This document shows, piece by piece, positions 24,998-33,363 of a stretch of DNA of 34,567 bases. Every line of letters starts with the position of its first letter. The first letter of the stretch is position 1. Source of the DNA: Moraxella lacunata (GTDB taxonomy: Bacteria; Pseudomonadota; Gammaproteobacteria; Pseudomonadales; Moraxellaceae); NCBI RefSeq assembly GCF_002027545.1, contig NZ_MXAN01000056.1:1-34567 (forward strand). Reading direction: 5' to 3'. The notes beneath the pieces were generated by a model. It ran no database searches and was not told the DNA's origin. It was given only the letters and a program-made list of their open reading frames with translations. The translations under genes and the position numbers were made by a program.

Positions 24998-26332
24998 TCA
25001 ATAAACAGGTTTGATTGCCCAAAATTCAATTTGCAACTCTGGAAATTCACCCGCCAGATGTAGTGCCATGCCTGATGATTGGTGCAAATCCGCCCACAAC
25101 TCAGAAGTCTTATCAAGCTCAAAGTAGCTAAACCCTGCATAATATGGGAGCTCTCTGGGTGCTGTTGCCAATGCATTAACCTTGACCCCAGGCAGATGAT
25201 AAGCCACCAAATCTTTTATTTTTTCAACAGAGCCGATCTTGATGGTCGCTGGCAGCGTCTGTCTTAATGCCTCCGGCTGGATATTGGCATTCACCGCCAA
25301 TACAAAACGGCAATTATTAAGCAGTGACTTATCGGGTGTAATAGCAACTCGGGTCGTCTCATCAGTCATCTCAAACGGAATGAGAATGGCTTTTTGTTCT
25401 AGCACAATCGACAGAGCCTGTTTTAGCAACGCCATGAGTTCAGCATAACATTCTTTGAGATTGTCATGGTGGTAACTCGGCAATGCCAAGTTCATTTTGG
25501 TTGGCTCGAACGTGCTTAGGTCACCATAGAGTTTTAACCAACTTTCATATAATTCACAAGGATGTATCACAGGCAATGTGGCGGTATGGTGCATATAAGC
25601 CTGATAGCGATTGAGGGTCTGTAAAAACAGGAAGTCTCTAACATCATTACTTGTCATTAGAGATGGGTTGGTCAAAACCCCGGTCAAGGATTGAATACGC
25701 TGTTTTAATATGCCATGCAACTCTTGATGATGGTTGGCTAGAATCTCATTTTTGTTCACGTTCAAAAATGGCGGAATGAATGTCTTGTCTAGAAAATACT
25801 CGCCGTTAGCGTTGCTTGATAAAATCTTGGCAACAGGCAGGTGAATCATGCCATCGCCAAGCTGGCTTGATAACACCAAACGCAAGTTTTTATTGGCAAC
25901 GACGACCTGTCTTTTGGCAGAATTTAATTCGGTGACATCTGACAGCTCAATACCGTGCAGGATATACTGAGCATTTATACCATCAGCATCATCAATCATG
26001 GCATAGTTTTGCTGGTATACAGACTCATTTGACCATGCCAAATACACGGTTTCGGATTCTATGTTTGGCGGAATTTCTATCTTTAATCTTGGACAGCTTT
26101 GAGAAGTCTCTTCAAAATACAAGCCATTTTTAAAAAAACCGCTGACCTGTGCCACTTCCAAAATACCCATTTCCTTGGCGGATTCATTAAAATCCAAGTT
26201 TTTAAAACCCCAATGATGGTTTTTATTGAGTGCAAAATTATTAATCAGTGTCTCAAAATAACGCTCTTGCTGTTGAAAATGCTGAGGTGAGATTAACGTA
26301 CCTTCTCCCCAAACAACCTTAAAATCAATCAT
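24998..26332 (-). CDS. tssK: T6SS baseplate protein TssK
   Basis: TssK links the baseplate to the membrane complex. The 444-residue protein begins VVWGEGTLISPQHFQQQERYF, the family signature W.EG.fl.PQHFQ. Other marks are VYLAWSNESVYQQ, LPVAKI, LFLQTLNRY and VKVNALATAPRELPYYAGFSYFEL near the C-terminus. Length and order (tssJ-tssK-tssL) are standard. AGAGGTG precedes the ATG. Confidence 0.97.
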   Translation of the reverse strand: MIDFKVVWGEGTLISPQHFQQQERYFETLINNFALNKNHHWGFKNLDFNESAKEMGILEVAQVSGFFKNGLYFEETSQSCPRLKIEIPPNIESETVYLAWSNESVYQQNYAMIDDADGINAQYILHGIELSDVTELNSAKRQVVVANKNLRLVLSSQLGDGMIHLPVAKILSSNANGEYFLDKTFIPPFLNVNKNEILANHHQELHGILKQRIQSLTGVLTNPSLMTSNDVRDFLFLQTLNRYQAYMHHTATLPVIHPCELYESWLKLYGDLSTFEPTKMNLALPSYHHDNLKECYAELMALLKQALSIVLEQKAILIPFEMTDETTRVAITPDKSLLNNCRFVLAVNANIQPEALRQTLPATIKIGSVEKIKDLVAYHLPGVKVNALATAPRELPYYAGFSYFELDKTSELWADLHQSSGMALHLAGEFPELQIEFWAIKPVY

Positions 26333-26365
26333 ACGCTCACCTCTTGTAGAAATATCAAAATCACA

Positions 26366-27109
26366 TCAATCCGCCATCAATGCTTTATCCGTAGCAGTTT
26401 TACCATCCCCTAAGACATCAACCGCATCCATCTTTGGCTTGGGTGATGAAAAATAACCCTTTGACATGTCAGCAGGTGCGGATTCTTCAAGTGCTTTTTC
26501 AAGTTTTTTTAATGCTTTGTCTTGCTCACGCTTGGTGAGTTTTTTAAAATCCTCCATGCTCTTGCCCTGCTCTTTGAGTTTAAAGGCAAGCATTTTGCTC
26601 AAAGCTTCTTGTTTGGATAACTGAACCACGCCCTGTGGCTGAACATGCAAGTATAAAAAATGATTGTCCCTGACTTGATACCAGCGTTTATCCTGCTTTT
26701 GCAGGGATTGCTTCCAATCATTTGACTCATCACGATAAGCTGTCGCCACTCCTAGGTATTTGGTTTTGTCATTTAGGGGAAGCTTGAATTCTAAAAGCTC
26801 ATCAGGTCTTAGGGTGACATCAGTCTGTTCAAGCATGCTTCCACCCAAAAGCTCGCCATAGGATTTGTCATCACTCATCATATGTGGCAGTTGTCTAAAC
26901 TGTATCTCAGAACTTAGCTGTAATAATGTCAGACGAACAGGTGAAGCAACACCCAATATATCCTCGTTGATGTCGGCGTCAGACATCAAAATCACGTCAA
27001 TCTCAGAGGGTGCTTTGTCATCACTTGACGGCAAAGAAGCACAGCCATACAGAGCCATCATGGGTAGCAAGATAGCCCACAGACCTTTTGTGCGTTTAAT
27101 AATATTCAT
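26366..27109 (-). CDS. tssJ: T6SS outer-membrane lipoprotein TssJ
   Basis: A lipoprotein whose signal ends in the lipobox ALYGC. The mature N-terminal 120 residues fit TssJ (SPVRLTLLQLSSEIQFRQL, LRPDELLEFKLPLNDKTKYLGVAT), the strands that bind the TssM periplasmic end. After about residue 165 it has an unusual charged, helical extension (LTKREQDKALKKLEKALEE), making it longer than ordinary TssJ. The third of three consecutive ATGs (27109) is chosen, five bases after AAGGA; the gene then overlaps the previous gene by 14 bases. Confidence 0.9.
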   Translation of the reverse strand: MNIIKRTKGLWAILLPMMALYGCASLPSSDDKAPSEIDVILMSDADINEDILGVASPVRLTLLQLSSEIQFRQLPHMMSDDKSYGELLGGSMLEQTDVTLRPDELLEFKLPLNDKTKYLGVATAYRDESNDWKQSLQKQDKRWYQVRDNHFLYLHVQPQGVVQLSKQEALSKMLAFKLKEQGKSMEDFKKLTKREQDKALKKLEKALEESAPADMSKGYFSSPKPKMDAVDVLGDGKTATDKALMAD

Positions 27110-27704
27110 CATCATCCTTATCTGGATTATCAGGCTTGGCATGTTGGTCTAAGATGTTTTTGGTGGTTTCTTTGAGTTTTGTTAAAAATAACTGCTCTTG
27201 AAGTTCTTTTTTATGCTCATAAGAGAGACTTGACTGAATGTACTGTGACAAATAAACCGTCATGTCATCAGAGGGCTTATCTACGTCGCCTCGGGTGCGG
27301 CTGTCTTTGTACATCTGTCTAAGCTGTGCCACATCATACAAATCCATGTAAATGGTGGCGATTTTTTCATTCAACCAAGAGTCAAACTCAGATGAAGATA
27401 CCGACTCTGCCATGCTCTGTTTTAGCATGGATGAAGTCGCTTTGTCCTCATGGTACTGTTTGATAAGTTCTTTTTGCTTATGGGTTTTGATAAGCTCAGC
27501 AAGCGCTTCATTGACCAGAGTCTCGGTATCGCCTTTTAGAAGACCTGGGATTTGATGGGACTGAGCCACTTGATGGGCAATAAAGTATTCATCATCTAGG
27601 TCAGCCACTGCGATGGTCGATGTCGTCAGCAGTCCTAGCAACATCATCTTTGGCAGTAAAACCCAACTGCGTGTAAAGCTTTGGGACATTAACTTATTTT
27701 TCAT
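27096..27704 (-). CDS. Unknown secreted accessory protein in the T6SS operon
   Basis: About 202 residues from the ATG at 27704, which overlaps the previous gene's stop and follows AAGG. A signal peptide-like start with WVLLPKMMLLGLLTTSTIAVA is followed by a helical, highly charged domain (AELIKTHKQKELIKQYHED, LFLTKLKETTKNILDQH) and an acidic tail DDDEYY. A longer frame upstream is the shadow of the neighbouring gene. No family is recognised. Its tight place between an exported protein and TssJ suggests a periplasmic role, perhaps with the envelope complex. Confidence 0.75.
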   Translation of the reverse strand: MKNKLMSQSFTRSWVLLPKMMLLGLLTTSTIAVADLDDEYFIAHQVAQSHQIPGLLKGDTETLVNEALAELIKTHKQKELIKQYHEDKATSSMLKQSMAESVSSSEFDSWLNEKIATIYMDLYDVAQLRQMYKDSRTRGDVDKPSDDMTVYLSQYIQSSLSYEHKKELQEQLFLTKLKETTKNILDQHAKPDNPDKDDDEYY

Positions 27705-28170
27705 CTGCCTTGTCATTCTCATGGTTGGTCTGGTTCGTCTGACCTTCTGATGTCTCATCATCCACTGCTGTCTTATCGGGTGAATCATCAGGATAAACCA
27801 AAGCAGAACGATGCTCCATGCCAAAATTTCTATCCAAAAAAAACTCATGCATTGACTGTTTGAGTTCTAATAATTTTTTTGCCAGCAGTTCATTGTTGTG
27901 ACTGTCTGTGGTTGGTGGGGTCTGAGCCATTTGTAACTGTGTCAGTGAATGCTCATGCTCCTTTTGCAAAATCAAATACGCCTTGATAATCTCATCCTCA
28001 ACCTGTCTCTCCTCTGCGGTGAGCTCTCTATCTGCCTCTGCTAAGCTCTCAAAAATGGCTTGGCGAGCATACTGCCTTGCCTTATCTTCTGATGCCCCAG
28101 TGTTGGCGTGTGCGGTCGTCATACATAGCACACAACCCAATATTCCTAATATATTTTTGCGTTTAACCAT
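27694..28170 (-). CDS. Unknown secreted accessory protein, first gene of the T6SS operon
   Basis: A 158-residue protein with signal peptide MVKRKNILGILGCVLCMTTAHA, so probably periplasmic; the cysteines lie inside the hydrophobic core without a clean lipobox. Mature residues 25-125 are helical (ARQAIFESLAEADRELTAEE), and the last 30 are rich in Asp, Asn and Thr. No family is recognised. Like the next gene it is translated in close coupling with tssJ. A promoter candidate lies about 90 bases upstream. It may be a lineage-specific T6SS factor comparable in position to the accessory proteins of Acinetobacter clusters, but I see no homology. Confidence 0.8.
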   Translation of the reverse strand: MVKRKNILGILGCVLCMTTAHANTGASEDKARQYARQAIFESLAEADRELTAEERQVEDEIIKAYLILQKEHEHSLTQLQMAQTPPTTDSHNNELLAKKLLELKQSMHEFFLDRNFGMEHRSALVYPDDSPDKTAVDDETSEGQTNQTNHENDKADEK

Positions 28171-28264
28171 ACTTCACCAATCATCAACGTTGCTATGCTC
28201 ATAATAAATCAAACAAAAGAAGCCACCCGACCACATCAAATAGATGTCTAAATCACCCTATAAA

Positions 28265-28293
28265 ATCATACATCATTTAGAACAAAATAACAA
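28265..28293 (-). promoter_or_regulatory. Candidate sigma-70 promoter of the T6SS core operon
   Basis: On the minus strand TTGTTA (28293-28288), a 17-base spacer and TATGAT (28270-28265) form a fair -35/-10 pair. It would start transcription about 88 bases upstream of the first T6SS accessory gene. No operator is visible nearby. Motif evidence only. Confidence 0.4.
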
Positions 28294-28376
28294 CAATTAC
28301 TATTAAAATTTATACAGCCACACTTGGGTTAAAACGTTCGCCCCAATCCTCCTTTTTTGACTGTACGAGCGTGAGT

Positions 28377-28400
28377 GTAGGGGGTTTGTATAACCCCTAC
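28377..28400. repeat. Hairpin GTAGGGG...CCCCTAC
   Basis: GTAGGGGGTT, a four-base loop and AACCCCTAC pair almost fully. It stands 24 bases beyond the stop of the lipoprotein pseudogene and upstream of the T6SS promoter candidate. There is no T tract on the minus strand, so it is a weak terminator candidate or a structural site. A partial version of this flank recurs after the paralogue near 30917-30945. Confidence 0.5.
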
Positions 28401-28423
28401 ATGATGGCAACATCATACCACAA

Positions 28424-28902
28424 TTATACACAAGGACGTTTACGACCACGGCTGTCTTTGCAGGTGGGCATGATAGATTCATGGCGTTTCCAGTATTCTA
28501 AATCTTTAACAGGAATGGTAGGAACACCATTTTTACAAATAAAGTCATTTAAAGCTAAGGGTAATTGGTGTTTGGTTGTAAAGGCATTTAATTTGCCTCA
28601 CTACGGATTTCACGACCTTGGCAGTCTTTGGGAAGTTTGGGGGCGTCGCCATCGCAGATAAAGTTACCACCGATTTCACGGGGGAGACCGTGTTTTTCTG
28701 GATAGCTATTTCCTTCATGAGCATGTATAAATCCTTTTTGACAATCAAACCTCGCCTCACCTCGAGCATTTTTAAATCTCTTTGATTTACCATTTGCCCC
28801 TGCTTCTTGACCATAGCCTCTTAGACCTTTAAATGGGTCGCAGGCGGTTAGGGTAAATGATGATAAAAGGATTGATAAAATAAGCATGGCTTTGGTTTTC
28901 AT
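28424..28902 (-). pseudogene. Frameshifted lipoprotein (paralogue of the gene at 30946-31428)
   Basis: The frame from 28902 gives 104 residues: a lipoprotein signal ending LTAC, then DPFKGLRGYGQEAGANGK and GGNFICDGDAPKLPKDC, stopping at 28588 after REIRSEAN. The paralogue reads REIRSEAELNAYTTKHQLP. One base has been lost (GCAAATTAAATG against GCAGAATTAAATG). The rest is preserved in the other frame (LNAFTTKHQLPLALNDFIC ... PTCKDSRGRKRPCV) and ends at the same stop. Only a recent break leaves such a clean tail. The role is probably immunity to a lipase effector, as for the paralogue. Confidence 0.8.
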
Positions 28903-28994
28903 AAGGTCTCTCCTTATTTAGTCTTGAGAAACGGCTCTCTCAATATACAAACACAGAGCAAGCTAACTTTTACGATAGTGTGCCACAAACATGA

Positions 28995-29023
28995 TTGATA
29001 TCAACTTTGTTTAATGATACGAT
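28995..29023 (+). promoter_or_regulatory. Candidate promoter for the PAAR-metallopeptidase gene
   Basis: TTGATA at 28995-29000 and TACGAT at 29018-29023 are spaced by exactly 17 bases and lie about 34 bases upstream of the ATG. The region separates two divergent genes, where a promoter is required. AGAGAG serves as a modest ribosome site. Confidence 0.4.
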
Positions 29024-29056
29024 AATCATATCGAAAGTTTATAGAGAGTAATTATT

Positions 29057-30187
29057 ATGTCCGTTTGTCCTGCCATAAGACAAGGTGATGCTACGACACA
29101 TGGTGGTACAGTCATCACCGCCTCCTCTAATTTAAATATTTATGGAAAAACAGGCGCTTGTATGGGCGACATGGTTACTTGCCCAAAATGCCGAGGTACC
29201 TTTCCTATTATTGAAGGCGCCTCTAGTGCCAATACCTTTGGCAAATCTTTAGCATTAGATGGCATGATGACTGCTTGTGGTGCCAAACTCATTGCCTCGC
29301 AATCACAGTTTGTGGTAGAAATAACAAAAGGTAAGGGTGCTGCTCACAAAGCTTCCAGCAACACCGATTCTGCCACACCTTTGTTTGATGAACAGTTTGT
29401 CCTGCAAAGTGAAGACGGTACATTGCTTACAGGCATGGTATATGAACTCAAATTTTCCGATGGTTCTATCATTAAGGGGGTAACCTGCGATGAGGGTTGT
29501 ACAGAGCGTATACAGGCAGATACCGCCTTGGAATTGGTAGAAATTAGTTATCCTGTACTTATACCCCCCTCCCAAGGGGACTGCTGTAGTGCAAGTGCAG
29601 AGATTGCCATGTATGATTTGCCTATCAATCAATACCAAAGTCAGCCTACTCTACTTACCAATTCACTGATTGGCATTTCAAAGAAAATATTGCAACTTAT
29701 TTTTGGTAAATATAGAGGGCTTACCGCAAATGAGCGTAAGCTTGTCATGCCGATATTTAAAGACAGCATTGACTATGATAAAGTTAAGATTCATCATGGA
29801 CGATTTATCCCAATCTTTCAACCCAGTCAAACTGCCATGACACCCTTTGGCACCATTCATTTTCCTGACGATATTTACGAAGAGGATTATACTTCACCTA
29901 GCAGGGTATTTCCGGATGTTATTTCTTCAAAAAATCTTTTTGTTCATGAAATGGCCCATGTATGGCAGTACCAATTAGGTTACTCGCCTTTTTTAAATGG
30001 TATTATTATTGCACTCAAAGGGGGTTATTTCGGGAATAGAAATTATATACATCATGATGGTTATCCAGTAGCCAATGCTTATGAGTATCTTTCTAAAGTT
30101 CAATCCAATCAAGACTTATCTGACTTTAATATGGAGCAGCAAGCCTCTATCGTTGCAGATTATTATAGACTTCTTTCCAAACCCTGA
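29057..30187 (+). CDS. PAAR-TTR-metallopeptidase fusion effector, C-terminus cut by a frameshift
   Basis: A 376-residue specialised effector. Residues 1-90 are a PAAR domain (CPAIRQGDATTHGG, DMVTCPKCRGTFPI, LALDGMMTACGAKL). About 115-170 is a TTR-like domain (GMVYELKFSDGSIIKGVTCD). From about 215 it is the zinc peptidase seen at 15257, with HEMAHVWQYQ (H297, E298, H301) and FNMEQQASIVADYY (E360 probable third ligand). The frame ends at YYRLLSKP, where the relative continues. The tail survives in the next frame as FPNPDFYGFLKT and, after one TAG, NASQLADIRMIIAKFDRN, ending over the immunity start near 30380. So about 65 residues have been lost, though the zinc site remains. Confidence 0.85.
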   Translation: MSVCPAIRQGDATTHGGTVITASSNLNIYGKTGACMGDMVTCPKCRGTFPIIEGASSANTFGKSLALDGMMTACGAKLIASQSQFVVEITKGKGAAHKASSNTDSATPLFDEQFVLQSEDGTLLTGMVYELKFSDGSIIKGVTCDEGCTERIQADTALELVEISYPVLIPPSQGDCCSASAEIAMYDLPINQYQSQPTLLTNSLIGISKKILQLIFGKYRGLTANERKLVMPIFKDSIDYDKVKIHHGRFIPIFQPSQTAMTPFGTIHFPDDIYEEDYTSPSRVFPDVISSKNLFVHEMAHVWQYQLGYSPFLNGIIIALKGGYFGNRNYIHHDGYPVANAYEYLSKVQSNQDLSDFNMEQQASIVADYYRLLSKP

Positions 30188-30383
30188 TTTTTATGGATTT
30201 TTAAAAACTTCAACCCCAATACTTATAAGGGTTTATTTTTAGTTTGGAAAGAGATTTTATGTTAATATTGCACATGGTTTAATCAACTTAAATGCCTCTC
30301 AGCTTGCAGATATTAGAATGATTATAGCTAAATTTGATAGGAATCTAAAAGATGCAGCACTTTTACCAAAACACAATGATGTA
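30188..30383 (+). pseudogene. Out-of-frame tail of the metallopeptidase effector
   Basis: Continuing one base out of phase from the effector, the frame reads PNPDFYGFLKTSTPILIR, a TAG, then FGKRFYVNIAHGLINLNAS and ends KHNDV before TAA. It aligns with the end of the relative at 15257 (RNPDLMITKNF; LDAVIRLYEEKVKQA). The final TAA overlaps the ATGATG of the immunity gene, the usual coupling, which supports that this was the original end. Confidence 0.6.
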
Positions 30384-30852
30384 TAAGTTTTTTATTATTT
30401 TAATGACACTATCCTCTCTTTCAATGGGTTATGCCAATTCATTTGTTAATCTTAGTAAAGAAGATGGCGAAGTGTTGATTTCTTTGGTGGATGATTATCC
30501 CTGTTTTAGTCTAAATGCCAATAAAGAAATCAGTAGTTTTTATCTTAGGGATATGGGGGGAGAAGACCCAAAATTACTGCCATTACAAGAAAATAATTTT
30601 CATTATAATGGTCATTGTATCAGTTATGGCTATGATGTTTCACATAAATTTATTCACAATAGCTCCTATGAAATATATATAAAAGTCGCCGCCGAAGATA
30701 TGAAAAAATACCGTTATCATTATCATAAGGCAAGCTTTTGCGTCCTAAAATCCCAAAAAGGAACAACACGACTGGTTAAAACTAGAAAATCGCATTTTTG
30801 GGAGACTGGTGGTCAATTGAAATGCACCAATCAGGACTGGACGCAAAAATAA
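30376..30852 (+). CDS. Putative periplasmic immunity protein for the PAAR-metallopeptidase
   Basis: About 158 residues starting at the ATGATG that overlaps the lost effector stop; an in-frame ATG at 30352 is also open, with AGGAAT upstream. A signal peptide MYKFFIILMTLSSLSMGYA leads to a periplasmic domain with SKEDGEVLISLVDDYPCF, CISYGYDV, YHYHKASFCVL and a C-terminal cysteine, four cysteines in all that may form disulfides. The family is not known to me. Position after the effector and export argue for immunity against the HEMAH toxin. It does not resemble the membrane-anchored partner of the 15257 relative. Confidence 0.7.
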   Translation: MMYKFFIILMTLSSLSMGYANSFVNLSKEDGEVLISLVDDYPCFSLNANKEISSFYLRDMGGEDPKLLPLQENNFHYNGHCISYGYDVSHKFIHNSSYEIYIKVAAEDMKKYRYHYHKASFCVLKSQKGTTRLVKTRKSHFWETGGQLKCTNQDWTQK

Positions 30853-30945
30853 TTGCCACTTGCCCTTAAAATAAACATGATTTAACCAAGAAAGCTCAAA
30901 TGGTAAGTCTATAACTGTAGTTGTATACCCCACATCATACCACAA

Positions 30946-31428
30946 TTATACACAAGGACGTTTACGACCACGGCTGTCTTTGCAGGTGGGTTTTTCTGCC
31001 TCCAATCTCTTCATCATAGGCATAAATTCAGCAGGGATTTTTGGTGTGCCAGTACTGCAATCATAAACAATCGTTCCTTGCGGTAATTGGTGTTTTGTGG
31101 TGTAGGCATTTAATTCTGCTTCACTACGAATCTCCCGACCTTGACAGTCTTTGGGAAGTTTGGGGGTGTCGCCATCGCAGATAAAGTTACCACCGATTTC
31201 TAGGGGGAGACCGTGATAGCTTAGATAAGATGAGCCTGTTCCTGCTGACAAAGTACTTCCTGTACATTTTGACACATTCCCCCCCCTAGCATTTTTAAAT
31301 CCTTTAAATTTTCCATTTGCTCCTGATTCTTGTCCATAGCCTCTTAGACCTTTAAATGGGTCGCAGGCGGTTAGGGTTAGGGATGATAGGGTTAGCATGA
31401 TGATAAGAAAGATGTTAAAAGGCTTCAT
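30946..31428 (-). CDS. Lipoprotein, probable immunity to the Tle1-like phospholipase
   Basis: A 160-residue lipoprotein: signal MKPFNIFLIIMLTLSSLTL with lipobox LTAC. The mature part has DPFKGLRGYGQESGANGK, YHGLPLEIGGNFICDGD, REIRSEAELNAYTT and the basic end CKDSRGRKRPCV. It contains several cysteines and no catalytic motif. It begins 18 bases after the phospholipase stop, as do the periplasmic Tli immunity lipoproteins of other Tle systems. A run of eight Gs (complement of 31279-31286) lies in frame at ARGGN, a slippage-prone site. The paralogue at 28424 lacks this tract. Confidence 0.8.
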   Translation of the reverse strand: MKPFNIFLIIMLTLSSLTLTACDPFKGLRGYGQESGANGKFKGFKNARGGNVSKCTGSTLSAGTGSSYLSYHGLPLEIGGNFICDGDTPKLPKDCQGREIRSEAELNAYTTKHQLPQGTIVYDCSTGTPKIPAEFMPMMKRLEAEKPTCKDSRGRKRPCV

Positions 31429-31446
31429 GATATTTCTCCTTGTGAT

Positions 31447-33354
31447 TTAGCCTTGATGGACAGTTCGGTAGAACTGGTTGGTTTGTGGGTTGATGTGGGG
31501 GACACTGACATAAGCCAGTAAGAGACTGGCTGGGTCTCTTTTCATGGTGCTACACCAGTGTAGGTAGTCGTGAAATAGGATTTTGCTTTTGTTTGCGTCT
31601 TTAATACCAACATAGTACTCTTTGCCCTCTTGTGTGCCATTGATGATATCATTATCAATAAAGTATTTGGCTTTGTTGGTTTTAAAGTTTTGGTATTTCT
31701 CCCAAGCTTTATCAATCAGGTCTTTGGAAAGTCCTTGTAGCATTGTATCACCATCAAAGGTGTTTATGTCATATTTGGTGAATTGATATGAGTGATGAAT
31801 GCCTAGGTCTTTCATGATGTCAAACATGAGTTTGGTGGCGACTTTGGGGTAGTGTTTGGAAATGTCATCAACCCTGTCTTTGCCATTATCAAACTTTCTA
31901 TGTACCTTAATCTTATCCATCTTTAATTTATCCCAACCGCTGTCATCTCGCCAAATCTCCCTTTTGTTTTTATCAAACCAACCTTGCCTAGATAAAATAT
32001 TAATAACTTCATCAAAATCTGCCCGTTGTAGCTCCATCAGGGCTTTTTCTTCGGCTTGTACCACTTGGGAGAAGACCAAAGGAGAGAACAGCTTGATTTT
32101 GGTCAGTAGGGCAAAGGGAGCACTGGCTAGGTTGTATTTTTGGCAGATGGTGGTGGGGTCGTCAACGTGTTTAAGCTCCCATTTTTTTCATCCGTCTTTT
32201 CATTTTTATCTTGCTTCCACCTTGTCTCCAACCCATCCCCGATGTCGGTATGACAACCAGGGATGACAACCTCAAAGCCACAGCCTTGCTGTACACACTC
32301 AGCGATGGTGGTGGTGGCAAACTTTTGGCGGAACTCATGACCTGCGACGATGTGGACGACTTGGATGGGTCTGCGTGAGCCAAAGATAAGCCCTTGTTTT
32401 TCGTCTTTGACATCGTCATCGTGGTTTAGCCCGATGGAGCTGACGGTATCAAAGAGTCCGACAAACTTTACTTTAAGTTGCATGACTGGTTTGTTATCTT
32501 TGTCTTTTTGTATAAAACTCAACGCTGGGGCTGATGGTCTGGGTCTGTCCCTGTCTGGGATACGGTCAAAGGGACCTTCATTGACATACCGCTCCTCTTC
32601 GTTTAGTAGCTTATCCACCTCTTTGGTGATGTCCTTGTCATGTCCATAGTTTAGCACACGATGGACAAACATGCGAGCGGTGGCAGCCCCCCCGACTAAA
32701 ACCATAGACATTAAAGCTGACTTGGTCAATCTCTATGGCTTGGCTCTTTTGTTGTATGACATTGTATATCTTTCTAAACATTTGCTGAAGTTTGCCATAA
32801 ACACCGCTATCGCCCATGCCCAGACCAGAGCCAATCATACTATCACCTGAGAAGTCTTGTTTGATAAGACTGTAATGGGCATTTTTTGGGTCATAATCAG
32901 AATGCTTGGCAGGAACCAAAGGATTGGTTTGCTCTCTGGCTTTATGAGGTGTTACTGCACCTGCACCATCGACATACAGTGCCACCATACGCTCATTACC
33001 ACCAAAAGCTCGTGCCAGTTGGTCTACACCTGTGGGAGCTCGTGCAAAGCTGGTGTTATTGCCGTTGTACTCTTTTTTGAGTAGCCGTTCGGCATAGGTG
33101 GTGTCCCCATCAAATGGACGACGGGTCTTTTTTTGGTTCTCTCCTTTACTAATGGTTTCCTCAACACCGTGAACTTTGTCAGGGTCATTATACCTATCAC
33201 TATTATAACGACTGTTCCAAGTGCCGTCAAAAAAGACGTTTATCTCCAAATAGTTGACGGTACATTCTACCGATGAGCCGTCTTGTGGGTTACTTGTGCC
33301 TTTGCCGATGCTTTTTGGTGGGCTTTGTTCTGTATTTGTACTGGTTTGCTCCAT
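31447..33354 (-). pseudogene. tle1: Tle1-like phospholipase effector (DUF2235), broken in two homopolymers
   Basis: Three consecutive frames together encode about 635 residues of a DUF2235 alpha/beta hydrolase, the Tle1 class that attacks membrane phospholipids. N-terminal frame: INVFFDGTWNS, ALYVDGAGA and the nucleophile elbow VYGFSRGG. Middle frame: VKFVGLFDTVSSIG, HIVAGHEFRQKF and IPGCHTDIGDG, holding the expected acid and histidine region. C-terminal frame from about 32190: FSQVVQAEEKALMELQR to FYRTVHQG. The first break adds one G in a G7 tract (32687-32693); with G6 the frame reads GFSRGAATARMFVHRVLN. The second loses one A in an A7 tract (32182-32188). The shifts cancel, so first and last parts share one frame. 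It may be phase variation, decay or sequencing error. Confidence 0.85.
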
Positions 33355-33363
33355 GTGTCTCTC

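Noticed and set aside
28371..28661. Plus-strand frame of 96 codons
   Set aside because: It is antisense to the lipoprotein pseudogene, whose protein-level similarity to the paralogue decides the strand.
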